Positions 8,485 to 16,621 of a stretch of DNA of 64,000 bases are shown here, piece by piece. Numbering within the stretch: position 1 is the first letter of the stretch; each line of letters opens with the position of its first letter. The stretch is from the NCBI GenBank assembly GCA_018268675.1, contig JAFDWB010000093.1:1-64000 (forward strand), read 5' to 3'. The position numbers and the translations under genes are program-made. The notes under the pieces are model-generated. The model made no database searches. It was given only the letters and a program-made list of their open reading frames with translations, and was not told the origin of the DNA. Origin of the DNA: Actinomycetota bacterium. GTDB lineage: Bacteria; Actinomycetota; Thermoleophilia; Solirubrobacterales; 70-9.

Positions 8485-9699
8485 CTACTTGCCGCTCCAG
8501 AGTTTCTTGAACATCGCTTCGTAGTTGAAAGCGGGCGGTGAGTAGTAGTTCGGCGCCGCTTTCAAGGCCTTTTCGGCACCTTCTTTGCTGTCGATGTAAC
8601 CGACCGGCAGGCCGAACGCTTCCCACGGCTTCAGCCCGGCGGCGACGCGAACAACCTCGTCGACGCCGGCCCAGGCGGCGTAGTTGAACGGGTTCCAGAC
8701 CGTCGCTTTGGCGATTTCCGGACTTTTCAGCATGTCTTCCAAGAAGACCGGCTCGCCGTCGCTGCCGGCGAACTTGACTTCCCGACCCTGCTGTTCGGTG
8801 GTGGTCACCGCCGGGATGTTGTAGGTGTCGGATGCCGCGAACGCCCAACCGAGTTCGCCTTCCGGGTGTGCCGCGAGCGCCGCGGTGAAGTACGGCGGTC
8901 CCGGTTTGGTCAATTCTTCGGTAGCTATCTGTTGTTCTTCATAGACACATTCGGGGCATTTTTCTTCGATCGTTTCCTTCACGGCGTTACCGCGTTCGAT
9001 CATGATGGGGAACGCTTTGTCGCGGAACTGGAGGATCCGTTCCCCCGGTTTGGAGTTGGCGACGACGTAGGTGCCGATGAATTCACCGGTTTCTTTTCCG
9101 TCCGTCGAGGCGAGCGGGACCGGACTGTTCGGTCCGAAACCGGGGTCCGGCGTGCACATGACGCAAGACAGCGGAATGCCGGCCTTGATCGCCGAAGCGA
9201 CCGCGGATTTGACGGAGGCCAGATCGATCGAGTCGATCACGATCCCGTTGTAGCCTTCTTGGACGTACTTTTCGATGATCCCGGCCTGGACCGACGGGGT
9301 GAATTTCCCGTCGCCGATTTCGCTCGGTTCCCAGCCCGCTGCTTCAGCCGCGGCTACCGTCTGCTTGGCCATCCCAAGACAGCCGGTGCCGGCGGTGCTG
9401 CAGGTCACGATGCCGAGTTTCCCTTTCCCTGGGTTATACGGTTCCTGAGGAGGTTCCGGGTATTTCAGCGATTCCAGATTTGAGTGTTCGGAAACGAATT
9501 TCTTCGCTTCTTCGACGCCCGCGGACTTCGAGCCGGCGGCTTCCTTTTCTTCGCCTCCGCCGGCACTTTCCTTAGCTTCGCCGCCGCTCGATTCTTCGGT
9601 GGTCGAACTCGAGGAACTACTTCCGCAACCCGCGGCAACGATTCCAATGACGACAAAAAGAAGCAATGCCGCGAACAACAATCGCGTGGTCTTGGCCAT
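8485..9699 (-). CDS. ABC transporter substrate-binding lipoprotein (orphan)
   Basis: 404-aa periplasmic-binding-protein-like domain 1 (RbsB-type) lipoprotein. The signal peptide has a hydrophobic core and a VAAGC lipobox with C25 as the lipidated cysteine, followed by a Ser/Glu-rich tether. The mature part shows the sugar-binding-type fold (KLGIVTCSTAGTGC, GYNGIVIDSID, FAASDTYNIPAV) and cysteine pairs CVMC and CPEC that could form disulfides. SD GAGAGGAG precedes the ATG. No permease or ATPase is adjacent. The ATPase/permease pair at 33399-36151 has no binding protein of its own and is a candidate partner. Codon use (mostly GAA for Glu) differs from neighbours, suggesting high expression. Confidence 0.88.
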   Translation of the reverse strand: MAKTTRLLFAALLLFVVIGIVAAGCGSSSSSSTTEESSGGEAKESAGGGEEKEAAGSKSAGVEEAKKFVSEHSNLESLKYPEPPQEPYNPGKGKLGIVTCSTAGTGCLGMAKQTVAAAEAAGWEPSEIGDGKFTPSVQAGIIEKYVQEGYNGIVIDSIDLASVKSAVASAIKAGIPLSCVMCTPDPGFGPNSPVPLASTDGKETGEFIGTYVVANSKPGERILQFRDKAFPIMIERGNAVKETIEEKCPECVYEEQQIATEELTKPGPPYFTAALAAHPEGELGWAFAASDTYNIPAVTTTEQQGREVKFAGSDGEPVFLEDMLKSPEIAKATVWNPFNYAAWAGVDEVVRVAAGLKPWEAFGLPVGYIDSKEGAEKALKAAPNYYSPPAFNYEAMFKKLWSGK

Positions 9700-9760
9700 C
9701 GCGTTTCTCCTCTCTCGGCCGCCCGGGCGACCTTGATTAGCAAACCCCAGGTCAGAGCAA

Positions 9761-9789
9761 GTTCTAACCGAAGTTCAAATATAGATCAA
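9761..9789 (-). promoter_or_regulatory. Sigma-70-type promoter of the orphan binding-protein gene
   Basis: On the minus strand TTGATC (9789-9784), a 17-nt spacer, then TAGAAC (9766-9761). The start point would be near 9754, leaving a leader of about 55 nt that includes the 10-bp palindrome CGCCCGGGCG (9720-9729) and the SD. Confidence 0.6.
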
Positions 9790-9874
9790 CACGCGGCCGC
9801 CGGACAACCTCGATTTAGTCGAATCTACTGCCGCACGAGCCCTAGAGCGGTTTTCCCGAGAATCTAACTAGAGC

Positions 9875-9880
9875 TAGAAT
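9875..9880 (+). promoter_or_regulatory. -10 box of the acyl-CoA ligase gene at 9935
   Basis: TAGAAT, the recurring -10 motif of this window, lies 54 nt before the GTG start. No good -35 is visible; the AT-rich box sits back to back with the promoter of the divergent binding-protein gene. Confidence 0.4.
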
Positions 9881-9934
9881 ACTGGTTAACCGGCCACCAG
9901 GAGCGCTCGACGCGCTCGAAGAAAGGACGAAGCA

Positions 9935-11560
9935 GTGGATGATCGAACGATCGGCCGGCTGATCGCCGAAGCGGCCGATTCCCACCCCGACCGACCCTTT
10001 TTGGCCTGGGAGGACGAACGCTGGAGCTACGGCGACCTGGAGTCGATCACCAACCGCTACGCCAACGCCTTCGCCGGGCTCGGTGTGGGCAAGGGCGACC
10101 GAGTCGCGATCCTGATGCGCAACCGCCCCGAGTACTACTGGGTGCTCTGGGGCCTCGGCAAGATTGGTGCGATCCCGGTCACGATCAACACCTCGGCGAA
10201 GAAGGACCTCCTCGCCTACTTCATCGCGCAATCGCGCTCCGGGACACTCGTCCTCGCGGCCGAGTTCGACGCGGCGATCGCTGAGCTGCTCGCTCAGCTT
10301 CCTGACCTCGAGCGGGTGCTCCTCGCCGACGCGGAGTCGAGCCCCACCCTGGCCGGGGGCGCCGTCGACCTGTTGCCGCTTACCGAGCTCGAGCGCGGCG
10401 ACGATTCGCGGCCGCCGCTCGACGCAGTCGCGGGTGACGACCCGGCGGCGATCTTCTACACCTCCGGCACCACCGGCCCCTCGAAGGGAGTGCTCACCCC
10501 GCACAGCCAGCCGCGGGCCCTGGCGCGGGAGATGGTCGCCTACTTCGAGCTCGACGCCGACGACGTGCTGTTCACCTGCCTGCCGATGTTCCACGTGAAC
10601 GCGGTCTGGTACACGGGCTACTCGGCGATCGAGGCGGGTGGCTCGGTCGCCCTCGTCGACCGTTTCTCGGCCAGCCGTTTCTGGCAGCAGATCGACAAGT
10701 TCGGCGCCACCCAGTTCAACTTCATGGGTTCGATGGCGAACATCCTGAAGACCCTCGAGCCGAGCGAGGAGGAACGGCGCAACCAGGTACGAACCTCGCT
10801 GATCGGGCCGGCGACGGCCGACGTGATCGAGCTCTTCCGCGACCGCTACGGGATCGGTGTCGTGACCGGCTACGGGTCGACGGAGATGTACCTGATGACC
10901 CGCTTCCGGCCCTGGGAGGTGCCGGAGAAGATCGGCACCGCCGGCGCCGTATCCCCCGGCGGCCAGGTGCGGGTCCTCGACGAGGAGGGCAACGAGGTCG
11001 GGCCCGGCGTCGCCGGCGAGCTGACGATCAAGCCCGACGACCCCGGCTGGATGATGAACGGCTACTTCGAGATGCCCGAGGCGACCGGGAGGGCGATCGT
11101 CGACGGCTGGTTCCACAGCGGCGACCGCGGCTTCCTCGACGAAGACGGTTACCTCCACTTCGTCGATCGGATCAAGGACTCGATCCGGCGGCGCGGCGAG
11201 AACGTCTCGGCTTTCGAGTTGGAGACACAGGTCAACAAGCACCCCGGCGTCCAAGAGGTGGCGGCGATCCCCGTCCCGGCCGAGCTCGGCGAGGACGACA
11301 TCATGGTCTGGCTCGTCCCCAACCCGGGGACGGACCTCGACCCGGCCGAGGTGATCGCCTTCTGCGAAGAGCGGGTCGGCCGCTACATGCTGCCGCGCTT
11401 CGTCGAGATCGTCGATGAGTTGCCGAAGACCCCGACCTCGCGGATCGAGAAGTACAAGCTCCGCGAATGGGCCGCCGAGCGCCGGCCCGACCTCTGGGAC
11501 CGCGAAAAGGAGACGGCGGCCGGCCGCCAGGCCCGGGCGCCGAGAGGAGGACACAGATGA
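9935..11560 (+). CDS. CaiC-like acyl-CoA ligase (AMP-binding)
   Basis: 541-aa ANL-superfamily ligase that would activate a carboxylic acid to its CoA thioester via an acyl-adenylate. Motifs in order: P-loop YTSGTTGPSKG at 175-185, GYGSTE at 312-317, WFHSGD at 392-397 and the hinge DRIKDSIRRRGENVS at 411-425. In the C-terminal A10 motif the usual catalytic lysine position is Arg503 (PTSRIEKYKLR), a variant of some CaiC-like proteins. The start is a GTG with SD GAAAGGA. Its stop overlaps the ATG of the next SDR gene (ATGA), so the two are coupled. It resembles carnitine/crotonobetaine-CoA ligases, but the substrate is unknown. Confidence 0.87.
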   Translation: MDDRTIGRLIAEAADSHPDRPFLAWEDERWSYGDLESITNRYANAFAGLGVGKGDRVAILMRNRPEYYWVLWGLGKIGAIPVTINTSAKKDLLAYFIAQSRSGTLVLAAEFDAAIAELLAQLPDLERVLLADAESSPTLAGGAVDLLPLTELERGDDSRPPLDAVAGDDPAAIFYTSGTTGPSKGVLTPHSQPRALAREMVAYFELDADDVLFTCLPMFHVNAVWYTGYSAIEAGGSVALVDRFSASRFWQQIDKFGATQFNFMGSMANILKTLEPSEEERRNQVRTSLIGPATADVIELFRDRYGIGVVTGYGSTEMYLMTRFRPWEVPEKIGTAGAVSPGGQVRVLDEEGNEVGPGVAGELTIKPDDPGWMMNGYFEMPEATGRAIVDGWFHSGDRGFLDEDGYLHFVDRIKDSIRRRGENVSAFELETQVNKHPGVQEVAAIPVPAELGEDDIMVWLVPNPGTDLDPAEVIAFCEERVGRYMLPRFVEIVDELPKTPTSRIEKYKLREWAAERRPDLWDREKETAAGRQARAPRGGHR

Positions 11561-12360
11561 TCCTTGAGAACAAGCGCACGGTCGTCACCGGCGCCGCCAG
11601 CGGCATCGGTGCCGGGACGGCCCGCGCCTTTGCCCGCGAGGGCGCTCGGGTGGCGGTCCTCGACCGCGACGTCAACGGCGCCGCGAAGGTGGCCGGGGAA
11701 CTTGCCGAGCCACCCGCCGGGCCTCATCTCGCGGGCGAGGTCGACGTCGCCTCGCCGGAGTCGATCGACGCCGCCTTCGCCGAGGTCGACGCCGCTTTCG
11801 GCGGGGTCGACGTGCTGGTCAACTGCGCCGGCGTACGCGGCACCGGCAGCCCGCTCGAGGCGACACTCGAGGAGTGGCGGTTCGTGATCGACGTCAACCT
11901 CACCGGCAGCTTCTACTGCGCCCAATTGGCTGCCCGACGGATGGCCGAGGCGGGGACCGGCGGCAGCATCGTCAACATCGCCTCGACCGCCGGGATCCTC
12001 GCGGTCAACCAGCGCACCGCCTACTGCGCCAGCAAGGCCGGCGTCATCGGCCTGACCAAGAGCCTGGCGCTCGACCTCGGTGAACTCGGTATCCGCGTCA
12101 ACGCGATCTGTCCTGGCCTCACCCGGACCGGGCTCACCGCGCCCTACTACGAGGACGCCGGTTGGGTCGAGCAGGTCGAGTCCGACATCCCGCTGCGACG
12201 CTCCGGGCAGCCCGCCGACCTGGCGGAGGCAATCACCTTCTTGGCCTCCGACCACTCGGCCTACGTCACCGGCGTCTCGATCCCGGTGGACGGTGGGATG
12301 AGCGCGACCCGGCCGCTCGGCGGAGGCGGCACGGCCTTCTCGGCGAAACGCGCAGCCTGA
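11557..12360 (+). CDS. SDR family oxidoreductase
   Basis: 267-aa classical short-chain dehydrogenase/reductase. It has the Rossmann motif TGAASGIG at 11-18, NCAG at 89-92 and the catalytic pair Y156-x3-K160 in YCASK. D36 (VLDRD) after the second strand favours NAD(H). The ATG lies inside the stop of the CoA ligase (ATGA overlap), which sets the start and shows coupling. Probably oxidises or reduces a hydroxyacyl-CoA or alcohol intermediate of the acid activated by that ligase. Confidence 0.87.
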   Translation: MILENKRTVVTGAASGIGAGTARAFAREGARVAVLDRDVNGAAKVAGELAEPPAGPHLAGEVDVASPESIDAAFAEVDAAFGGVDVLVNCAGVRGTGSPLEATLEEWRFVIDVNLTGSFYCAQLAARRMAEAGTGGSIVNIASTAGILAVNQRTAYCASKAGVIGLTKSLALDLGELGIRVNAICPGLTRTGLTAPYYEDAGWVEQVESDIPLRRSGQPADLAEAITFLASDHSAYVTGVSIPVDGGMSATRPLGGGGTAFSAKRAA

Positions 12361-12387
12361 ATTGCTTTCGCTTATTTTCGAATCTTC

Positions 12388-12395
12388 TATAGAAT
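12388..12395 (+). promoter_or_regulatory. -10 region of the DUF1330/racemase operon
   Basis: TATAGAAT inside a small inverted repeat (TTCTATAGAA), 52 nt before the ATG at 12448 and after the end of the upstream SDR. It provides overlapping TATAGA and TAGAAT boxes; the -35 is not clear. Confidence 0.4.
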
Positions 12396-12447
12396 CAAAG
12401 CTAGCGTAGAGGGAGGACCGTCCCGGACCCTTGGAGGGAGATTTCGC

Positions 12448-12744
12448 ATGGCCGCTGGCTACACGATCACCCGCATCACGGTGACCGATCGAGAGAAGTA
12501 CAGGGAATACGCCCGCGGGGCATTTCCGACGATGGAGAAGCACAATTGCGAGGTACTGGTCGACGAGCGCGACCCCCAGTTGCTCGAGGGCGAGTGGTCG
12601 GGCGAACGGACGATCATCCTCAAATGGCCGTCGAAGCAGGCGGCGCTCGATTGGTACCAATCCCCGGAGTACCAGGAGATCATCGGCCTCCGGCACGCCG
12701 GCTCCCGTGCCGACATCGTCGTCGTCGAGGGCCTGGGCGACTAG
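12448..12744 (+). CDS. DUF1330 domain-containing protein
   Basis: 98-aa ferredoxin-like-fold protein of the DUF1330 family: YTITRITVTDREKYREYA at the start, GEWSGERTIILKWPS in the middle and the conserved AALDWYQSPEYQEIIGLR at the end. Strong SD GGAGGGAG precedes the ATG. Its stop TAG shares a base with the GTG of the racemase gene, so the pair is an operon. The biochemical role of DUF1330 is not established; members often sit in catabolic operons. Confidence 0.85.
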   Translation: MAAGYTITRITVTDREKYREYARGAFPTMEKHNCEVLVDERDPQLLEGEWSGERTIILKWPSKQAALDWYQSPEYQEIIGLRHAGSRADIVVVEGLGD

Positions 12745-13889
12745 TGGGCCCCCTGAGCGGAGTACGGGTGGTCGAGATCTCCGGCCAGGGCCCCGGGCCC
12801 TGGTGCGCGATGATGCTGAGCGATATGGGTGCCGAGGTTCTGCGGGTCGAGCGCGCGGACGCCGTCGGCGCCGTTCCGACGGGCGAGCTCGAACCGCAGT
12901 TCGTCAATCTGCGCGGCCGCCGTTCGATCGCGGTCGACCTGAAAAACAAACGTGGCGTCGAAACTGTGCTGCGCCTGGTCGAGAACGCCGACGCGCTGAT
13001 CGAGGGCTTCCGCCCCGGCGTCGTCGAGCGCCTCGGGATCGGGCCCGAGGATTGCCTGGCCCGCAACCCGCGCCTGATCTACGGCCGCATGACCGGCTGG
13101 GGCCAAGACGGTCCCTGGCGCGAGGTCGCCGGCCACGACATCAACTACGTGGCGATCAGCGGCCTGCTGAACGCGATCGGCGACCCCGGCGGCGGCCCCG
13201 TCCCGCCGCTCAACCTGGTCGGCGACTTCGGCGGCGGTGGCCTGCTGCTCGCCTTCGGGATCGTCTGCGCGCTGCTCGAGGCGCGCGTCTCCGGCGAGGG
13301 TCAGGTGATCGACGCCGCGATGGTCGACGGCTCATCCCTGCTCGGCGGGATGTTCTACGGCCTCACCCAGACCGGCCACTGGCAGGAAGAGCGGGGTGCC
13401 AACCTGCTCGACGGCGGCGCCCACTTCTACCGCACCTACGAGACCGCGGACGGGAAGTGGATCTCGGTCGGCGCGATCGAGCCCAAGTTCTACGCCGTCC
13501 TGGTCGAGGCCCTAGGCCTCGACGCGGCGGAGTTGCCGGACCAGCTCGACAAGAGCACCTGGCCGGAGCTACGCCGGCGTTTCGCCGAGATCTTCAAGAC
13601 CCGCAGCCGCGACGAGTGGACCGAGTCGCTGCTCCCGCTGGAGTCGTGCTTCGCTCCGGTCCTCTCGTTCGCGGAGGCGTACGAAAACGAGCACCACGCC
13701 TCGCGCGGGTCTTTCGTCGAGGTCGACGGCGTCAAGCAGCCGGCCCCCGCCCCGCGCTTCAGCCGCACCCCCGCCACCGTCGGCCGCGGCTCGGCGAAGC
13801 CCGGCGAGCACACCGACGAGGCGCTGCAGGATTGGGGCTTCGATCCGGCCGAGATCGGCGACCTGCGGGCCGCCGGCGCGATCGCCTGA
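12744..13889 (+). CDS. Alpha-methylacyl-CoA racemase-type CoA transferase family III protein
   Basis: 381-aa member of the CaiB/BaiF fold. The racemase signature is clear: GRMTGWGQ, then GHDINY with H131 and NLVGDFGG with D161. The 30-residue spacing matches the His126/Asp156 proton-transfer pair of mycobacterial MCR. It should epimerise 2-methylacyl-CoA esters so that only one enantiomer enters beta-oxidation, which implies methyl-branched (isoprenoid, sterol-side-chain or similar) substrates. The start is a GTG sharing one base with the TAG of the DUF1330 gene. The end meets the convergent enoyl-CoA hydratase gene. Confidence 0.88.
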   Translation: MGPLSGVRVVEISGQGPGPWCAMMLSDMGAEVLRVERADAVGAVPTGELEPQFVNLRGRRSIAVDLKNKRGVETVLRLVENADALIEGFRPGVVERLGIGPEDCLARNPRLIYGRMTGWGQDGPWREVAGHDINYVAISGLLNAIGDPGGGPVPPLNLVGDFGGGGLLLAFGIVCALLEARVSGEGQVIDAAMVDGSSLLGGMFYGLTQTGHWQEERGANLLDGGAHFYRTYETADGKWISVGAIEPKFYAVLVEALGLDAAELPDQLDKSTWPELRRRFAEIFKTRSRDEWTESLLPLESCFAPVLSFAEAYENEHHASRGSFVEVDGVKQPAPAPRFSRTPATVGRGSAKPGEHTDEALQDWGFDPAEIGDLRAAGAIA

Positions 13890-13890
13890 C

Positions 13891-14664
13891 TCAGACGCCG
13901 CGCCAGACGGGCGCGCGTTTCTCGAGGAAGGCGGCGATCCCCTCCTGCACGTCCTCGCTCGCGACGGCGACCGCCGCCGCCTGCCTGGAGAGCTCCCAGG
14001 CGATTTCGTCGCGGGGACCCGACTCGAGCATCACCCGGCGCGATTCACGCACCGCGATCGGCGCGTTCGCGGCGATCGCCGCGGCCAGCTCGAGCGCCGT
14101 CGCCAGCGCGGCGCCCGGCGCGGCGACCCGGTTGACGAGACCGAAGCGCACCGCCGTCTCGACCGCGATCGGCTCCCCGGTGAGGACGTGCTCCATCGCT
14201 AGGTTGACCGGCAGCTTGCGCGGCAGCCGGAAGAGCCCGCCCGCCGCGGCCACCAGACCGCGTTTCACCTCCGGCAGGCCGAACCGCGCCGCCTCGGAAG
14301 CGACGACGAGATCGCAGGAGAGGACGATCTCGGTACCGCCGGCCAACGCCGGGCCGTCGACCGCAGCGATCATCGGCTTGCGCCGCTTGCGGCGGACCAG
14401 CCCGGCAAAGCCACCGCGATCGGTGGAGAGCTGCATCCGGCGCCCGTCGCGGATCGCCTTCAGGTCGGCGCCGGCGCAGAACACCGGCGGCGTCGCGGTC
14501 AGCACCGCGACCCGCAGCCCCTCGTCCTCCTCGACCCGGTCGACCGCCGCCTCGAGGGCGGCGGTCACCTCCGGGCTGATCGCGTTGCGGGCCTCGGGGC
14601 GATCGATCGTGATCACCGCGACGTGTTCGTCGTGCATCTCGAAGCGGACCACCTCCGTGCTCAC
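13891..14664 (-). CDS. Enoyl-CoA hydratase/isomerase family protein
   Basis: 257-aa crotonase. The oxyanion-hole segment FCAGADLKAI and both hydratase glutamates are present: E112 (GGTEIVLSCD) and E132 (FGLPEVKRG), 20 residues apart as in rat crotonase Glu144/Glu164. A true 2-enoyl-CoA hydratase is therefore likely. The GTG start overlaps the stop of the upstream SnoaL-like gene (GTGA). It is the third gene of the minus-strand operon starting at 16427, probably controlled by the adjacent TetR regulator. Confidence 0.88.
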   Translation of the reverse strand: MSTEVVRFEMHDEHVAVITIDRPEARNAISPEVTAALEAAVDRVEEDEGLRVAVLTATPPVFCAGADLKAIRDGRRMQLSTDRGGFAGLVRRKRRKPMIAAVDGPALAGGTEIVLSCDLVVASEAARFGLPEVKRGLVAAAGGLFRLPRKLPVNLAMEHVLTGEPIAVETAVRFGLVNRVAAPGAALATALELAAAIAANAPIAVRESRRVMLESGPRDEIAWELSRQAAAVAVASEDVQEGIAAFLEKRAPVWRGV

Positions 14665-15182
14665 GCGGCCGCCTCCTTGAGGACCTCGAACATGTTGCGG
14701 AGGTTCGCGTCAAGGACGTGGGCGTTGCCCTCGTTCCAGTGGACGAGCTCCTTCAGCCCGCGCAATTTCCAGCCCGCGTCGGTGCGGACGAATTCGTCGC
14801 GGTAGTAACCGACCACGGTCTGGATCGGGCCGCCGGTCTCGGTCGGCATCCAGTGTTTGCCTTGCATGATCGCCAACACCGTCGCCTCGTCGCCGTCGAT
14901 CTGCCACTGCGAGGGGTACTTGATGTGCTGGCTCTGCGGCATCTGCTCGAAAAACGCCGCCAACCCCGTCACCCAGTCGTCGGCGCGAATCGTCGGCATC
15001 GGCTCGTCGAACAGTTCAAGCTCGGTGAAGTCGAGCGCGATCTCGTCAACCCAGCAGCTGCGGTAGAGCTCCCAGTTGCGCGAGTCCATGCCGTAGCAGT
15101 AGTTGTTGATCACGTCGGTGATCTCGGCCCTGTCGAGGAGGTAATCGACCTTCTCCTCGAGCGTGGCGAAGCGCTTGCTCAT
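14661..15182 (-). CDS. SnoaL-like/NTF2-fold protein
   Basis: 173-aa SnoaL-like domain protein. The opening helix segment (EEKVDYLLDRAEITDVINNY, then CYGMDSRNWELYRSCW) and core strands (HIKYPSQWQI, TVVGYYRDEFVRTDAGWKLRGL) match the family seen with hydratases and dehydrogenases in aromatic/steroid clusters. The ATG lies 12 nt after the stop of the iron-ADH gene, and its stop overlaps the enoyl-CoA hydratase start. It could be a small isomerase, dehydratase or ring-modifying enzyme; no catalytic assignment is possible. Confidence 0.82.
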   Translation of the reverse strand: MSKRFATLEEKVDYLLDRAEITDVINNYCYGMDSRNWELYRSCWVDEIALDFTELELFDEPMPTIRADDWVTGLAAFFEQMPQSQHIKYPSQWQIDGDEATVLAIMQGKHWMPTETGGPIQTVVGYYRDEFVRTDAGWKLRGLKELVHWNEGNAHVLDANLRNMFEVLKEAAA

Positions 15183-15194
15183 GGTCCGGCTCCC

Positions 15195-16427
15195 CTAGTA
15201 GACGCTCTGCAGGATCCCGAGGATCTCGTCCTCGGACTCGACCTGGCGCGGATTGGTGACGCTCATGAAGTCCTCGACCGACACCTTGGCGATCGCGACG
15301 AGGTCCTCCTCGCTGACGTTCCACTCGCGCAGTCGGGTCTCGACCCCAAGTTCGGCGACGATCTCCCGCAGTCGGGCGGTCGCGGCGGCGCCCGCCGCCT
15401 CGTCGTCGAGCCCGGCGACGTCGATCCCCATCGCCTCGGCGATCAGCCGCTGACGAGGGCCGACCGCGGGCCGGTTGAAGTCCATCACCCGCGGCAGGAG
15501 GATGCAGGAGGTGACCCCGTGGGGAACGCCACAATGCGCACCGAGCTGGTGGCCGAGCGCGTGGCTGAGGCCGGCCGGGACGTTGGGCAGCGACATGATC
15601 GACATCCAGGCGCCGACCTGGGAGATGCCGCGGGCGACGAGATCGTCCTGGTTCTGGGCGCCCCGCACCAGGTTCTGGGTCAGCATCTCGATCGCCCGCA
15701 GCGCCAGGGCGTCAGCGAACGGCTGCGGTTTCAGCGAGCTGACCGTCTCGACCGCGTGGTCGAGCGCCTTCAGCCCAGTCGAGCCCCACAGCGTCGGCGG
15801 CGTCTCGCGGCTCAGCTCGGGGTCGAGGATCACCACCCGTGGAGTCATCCCCGGCGCCCCGTAGGCGTCCTTGACGCCCCTGTCGGTGTCGGTGGCGCCG
15901 CCCCAAAGGGTGAACTCACCGGCCGAGAGGGTGGTGGAGATCGCGATGTGGGGCATCGTGACCTCGGGCAGCTCGGGGAACTCCAGCTCACCGTGGACCT
16001 CGCGGAAGTGGAGCGCGTCCATGCCGCCCTCGTCCTCGACCCCGGCCGCCAGCAGCAGGGCGACGAGCTTGGCCGTGTCGCACGGACTGCTGCCGCCGAA
16101 GCTGACCAAGCAGTCGGCGTGGGCCCCGCGGGCGGCGGCGGCGGCGGCGGCCACGGTCGCGCGCGGCACGTGCGCGCTGGTATCGCTGTAGACGGCGGCG
16201 AGTCGATCGCCGAGCACGCCGCCGACCCGATCGACGAGATCGGTCTTGGTCGCCAGTGTCGTCCCGGTGACCAGCAGCACCCGCTCGGCGCCGAGCCGAT
16301 CGACCTCAGCGGCGAGCTCCTCGACCGCTCCAGGGCCGAAGCGAACCTTTTCCATCGGCAGGAAATTGAACTCGCCGGCGGGCGGCCCGCCGGCGGGACC
16401 GACCCCGAACATCGTAGAAGCACTCAT
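15195..16427 (-). CDS. Iron-containing alcohol dehydrogenase/maleylacetate reductase family protein
   Basis: 410-aa protein of the group III dehydroquinate-synthase-like fold. The nucleotide loop GGSSPCDTAK lies at 111-120, and the histidine-rich SHALGHQLGAHCGVPHG is in the C-terminal half. In the GLKALDHAVE motif the first metal-ligand position, normally Asp, is Lys220. Maleylacetate reductases, which work without metal, also lack this Asp, so a maleylacetate-reductase-like or metal-free reaction is possible. Start: ATG 16427 with GGGATGGAGA as SD, chosen over an upstream in-frame start because of that SD. First gene of the operon facing the TetR regulator. Confidence 0.85.
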   Translation of the reverse strand: MSASTMFGVGPAGGPPAGEFNFLPMEKVRFGPGAVEELAAEVDRLGAERVLLVTGTTLATKTDLVDRVGGVLGDRLAAVYSDTSAHVPRATVAAAAAAARGAHADCLVSFGGSSPCDTAKLVALLLAAGVEDEGGMDALHFREVHGELEFPELPEVTMPHIAISTTLSAGEFTLWGGATDTDRGVKDAYGAPGMTPRVVILDPELSRETPPTLWGSTGLKALDHAVETVSSLKPQPFADALALRAIEMLTQNLVRGAQNQDDLVARGISQVGAWMSIMSLPNVPAGLSHALGHQLGAHCGVPHGVTSCILLPRVMDFNRPAVGPRQRLIAEAMGIDVAGLDDEAAGAAATARLREIVAELGVETRLREWNVSEEDLVAIAKVSVEDFMSVTNPRQVESEDEILGILQSVY

Positions 16428-16509
16428 TCTCCATCCCTTCTCGACCGAGGCGCCGGCGCCGGCGGGTCCCCGGCGGGTCACGCCTCCTCAAATCAACCCG
16501 GTTTCAATA

Positions 16510-16525
16510 TCTAATCAGAATTAGA
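16510..16525. promoter_or_regulatory. Perfect 16-bp palindrome, candidate TetR operator
   Basis: TCTAAT-CAGA-ATTAGA, a perfect 6-4-6 inverted repeat in the 194-bp gap between the iron-ADH operon (minus) and the TetR gene (plus). It contains TTAGAT/TAGATA boxes that could be the -10 of the minus-strand operon, so binding there would block its transcription. Confidence 0.55.
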
Positions 16526-16609
16526 ACTTGAAATCAGCAGGCGCGGCGGCGGGCGGGCGACGAGGTGGCGGGACGATCGACGGACCGGAAATGCCGTCGA
16601 AGTCGGCCA

Positions 16610-16615
16610 TATACT
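16610..16615 (+). promoter_or_regulatory. -10 box of the tetR gene, probable leaderless transcript
   Basis: TATACT ends 6 nt before the ATG at 16622. Transcription starting about 7 nt after a -10 would begin at or next to the ATG. No SD is present, consistent with a leaderless mRNA. Confidence 0.5.
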
Positions 16616-16621
16616 GCTTCC

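Noticed and set aside
16131-16154. (GCG/GGC)n trinucleotide run that looks like a microsatellite
   Set aside because: It encodes an alanine-rich stretch in the iron-ADH-family protein, in frame, and is ordinary for high-GC coding DNA.
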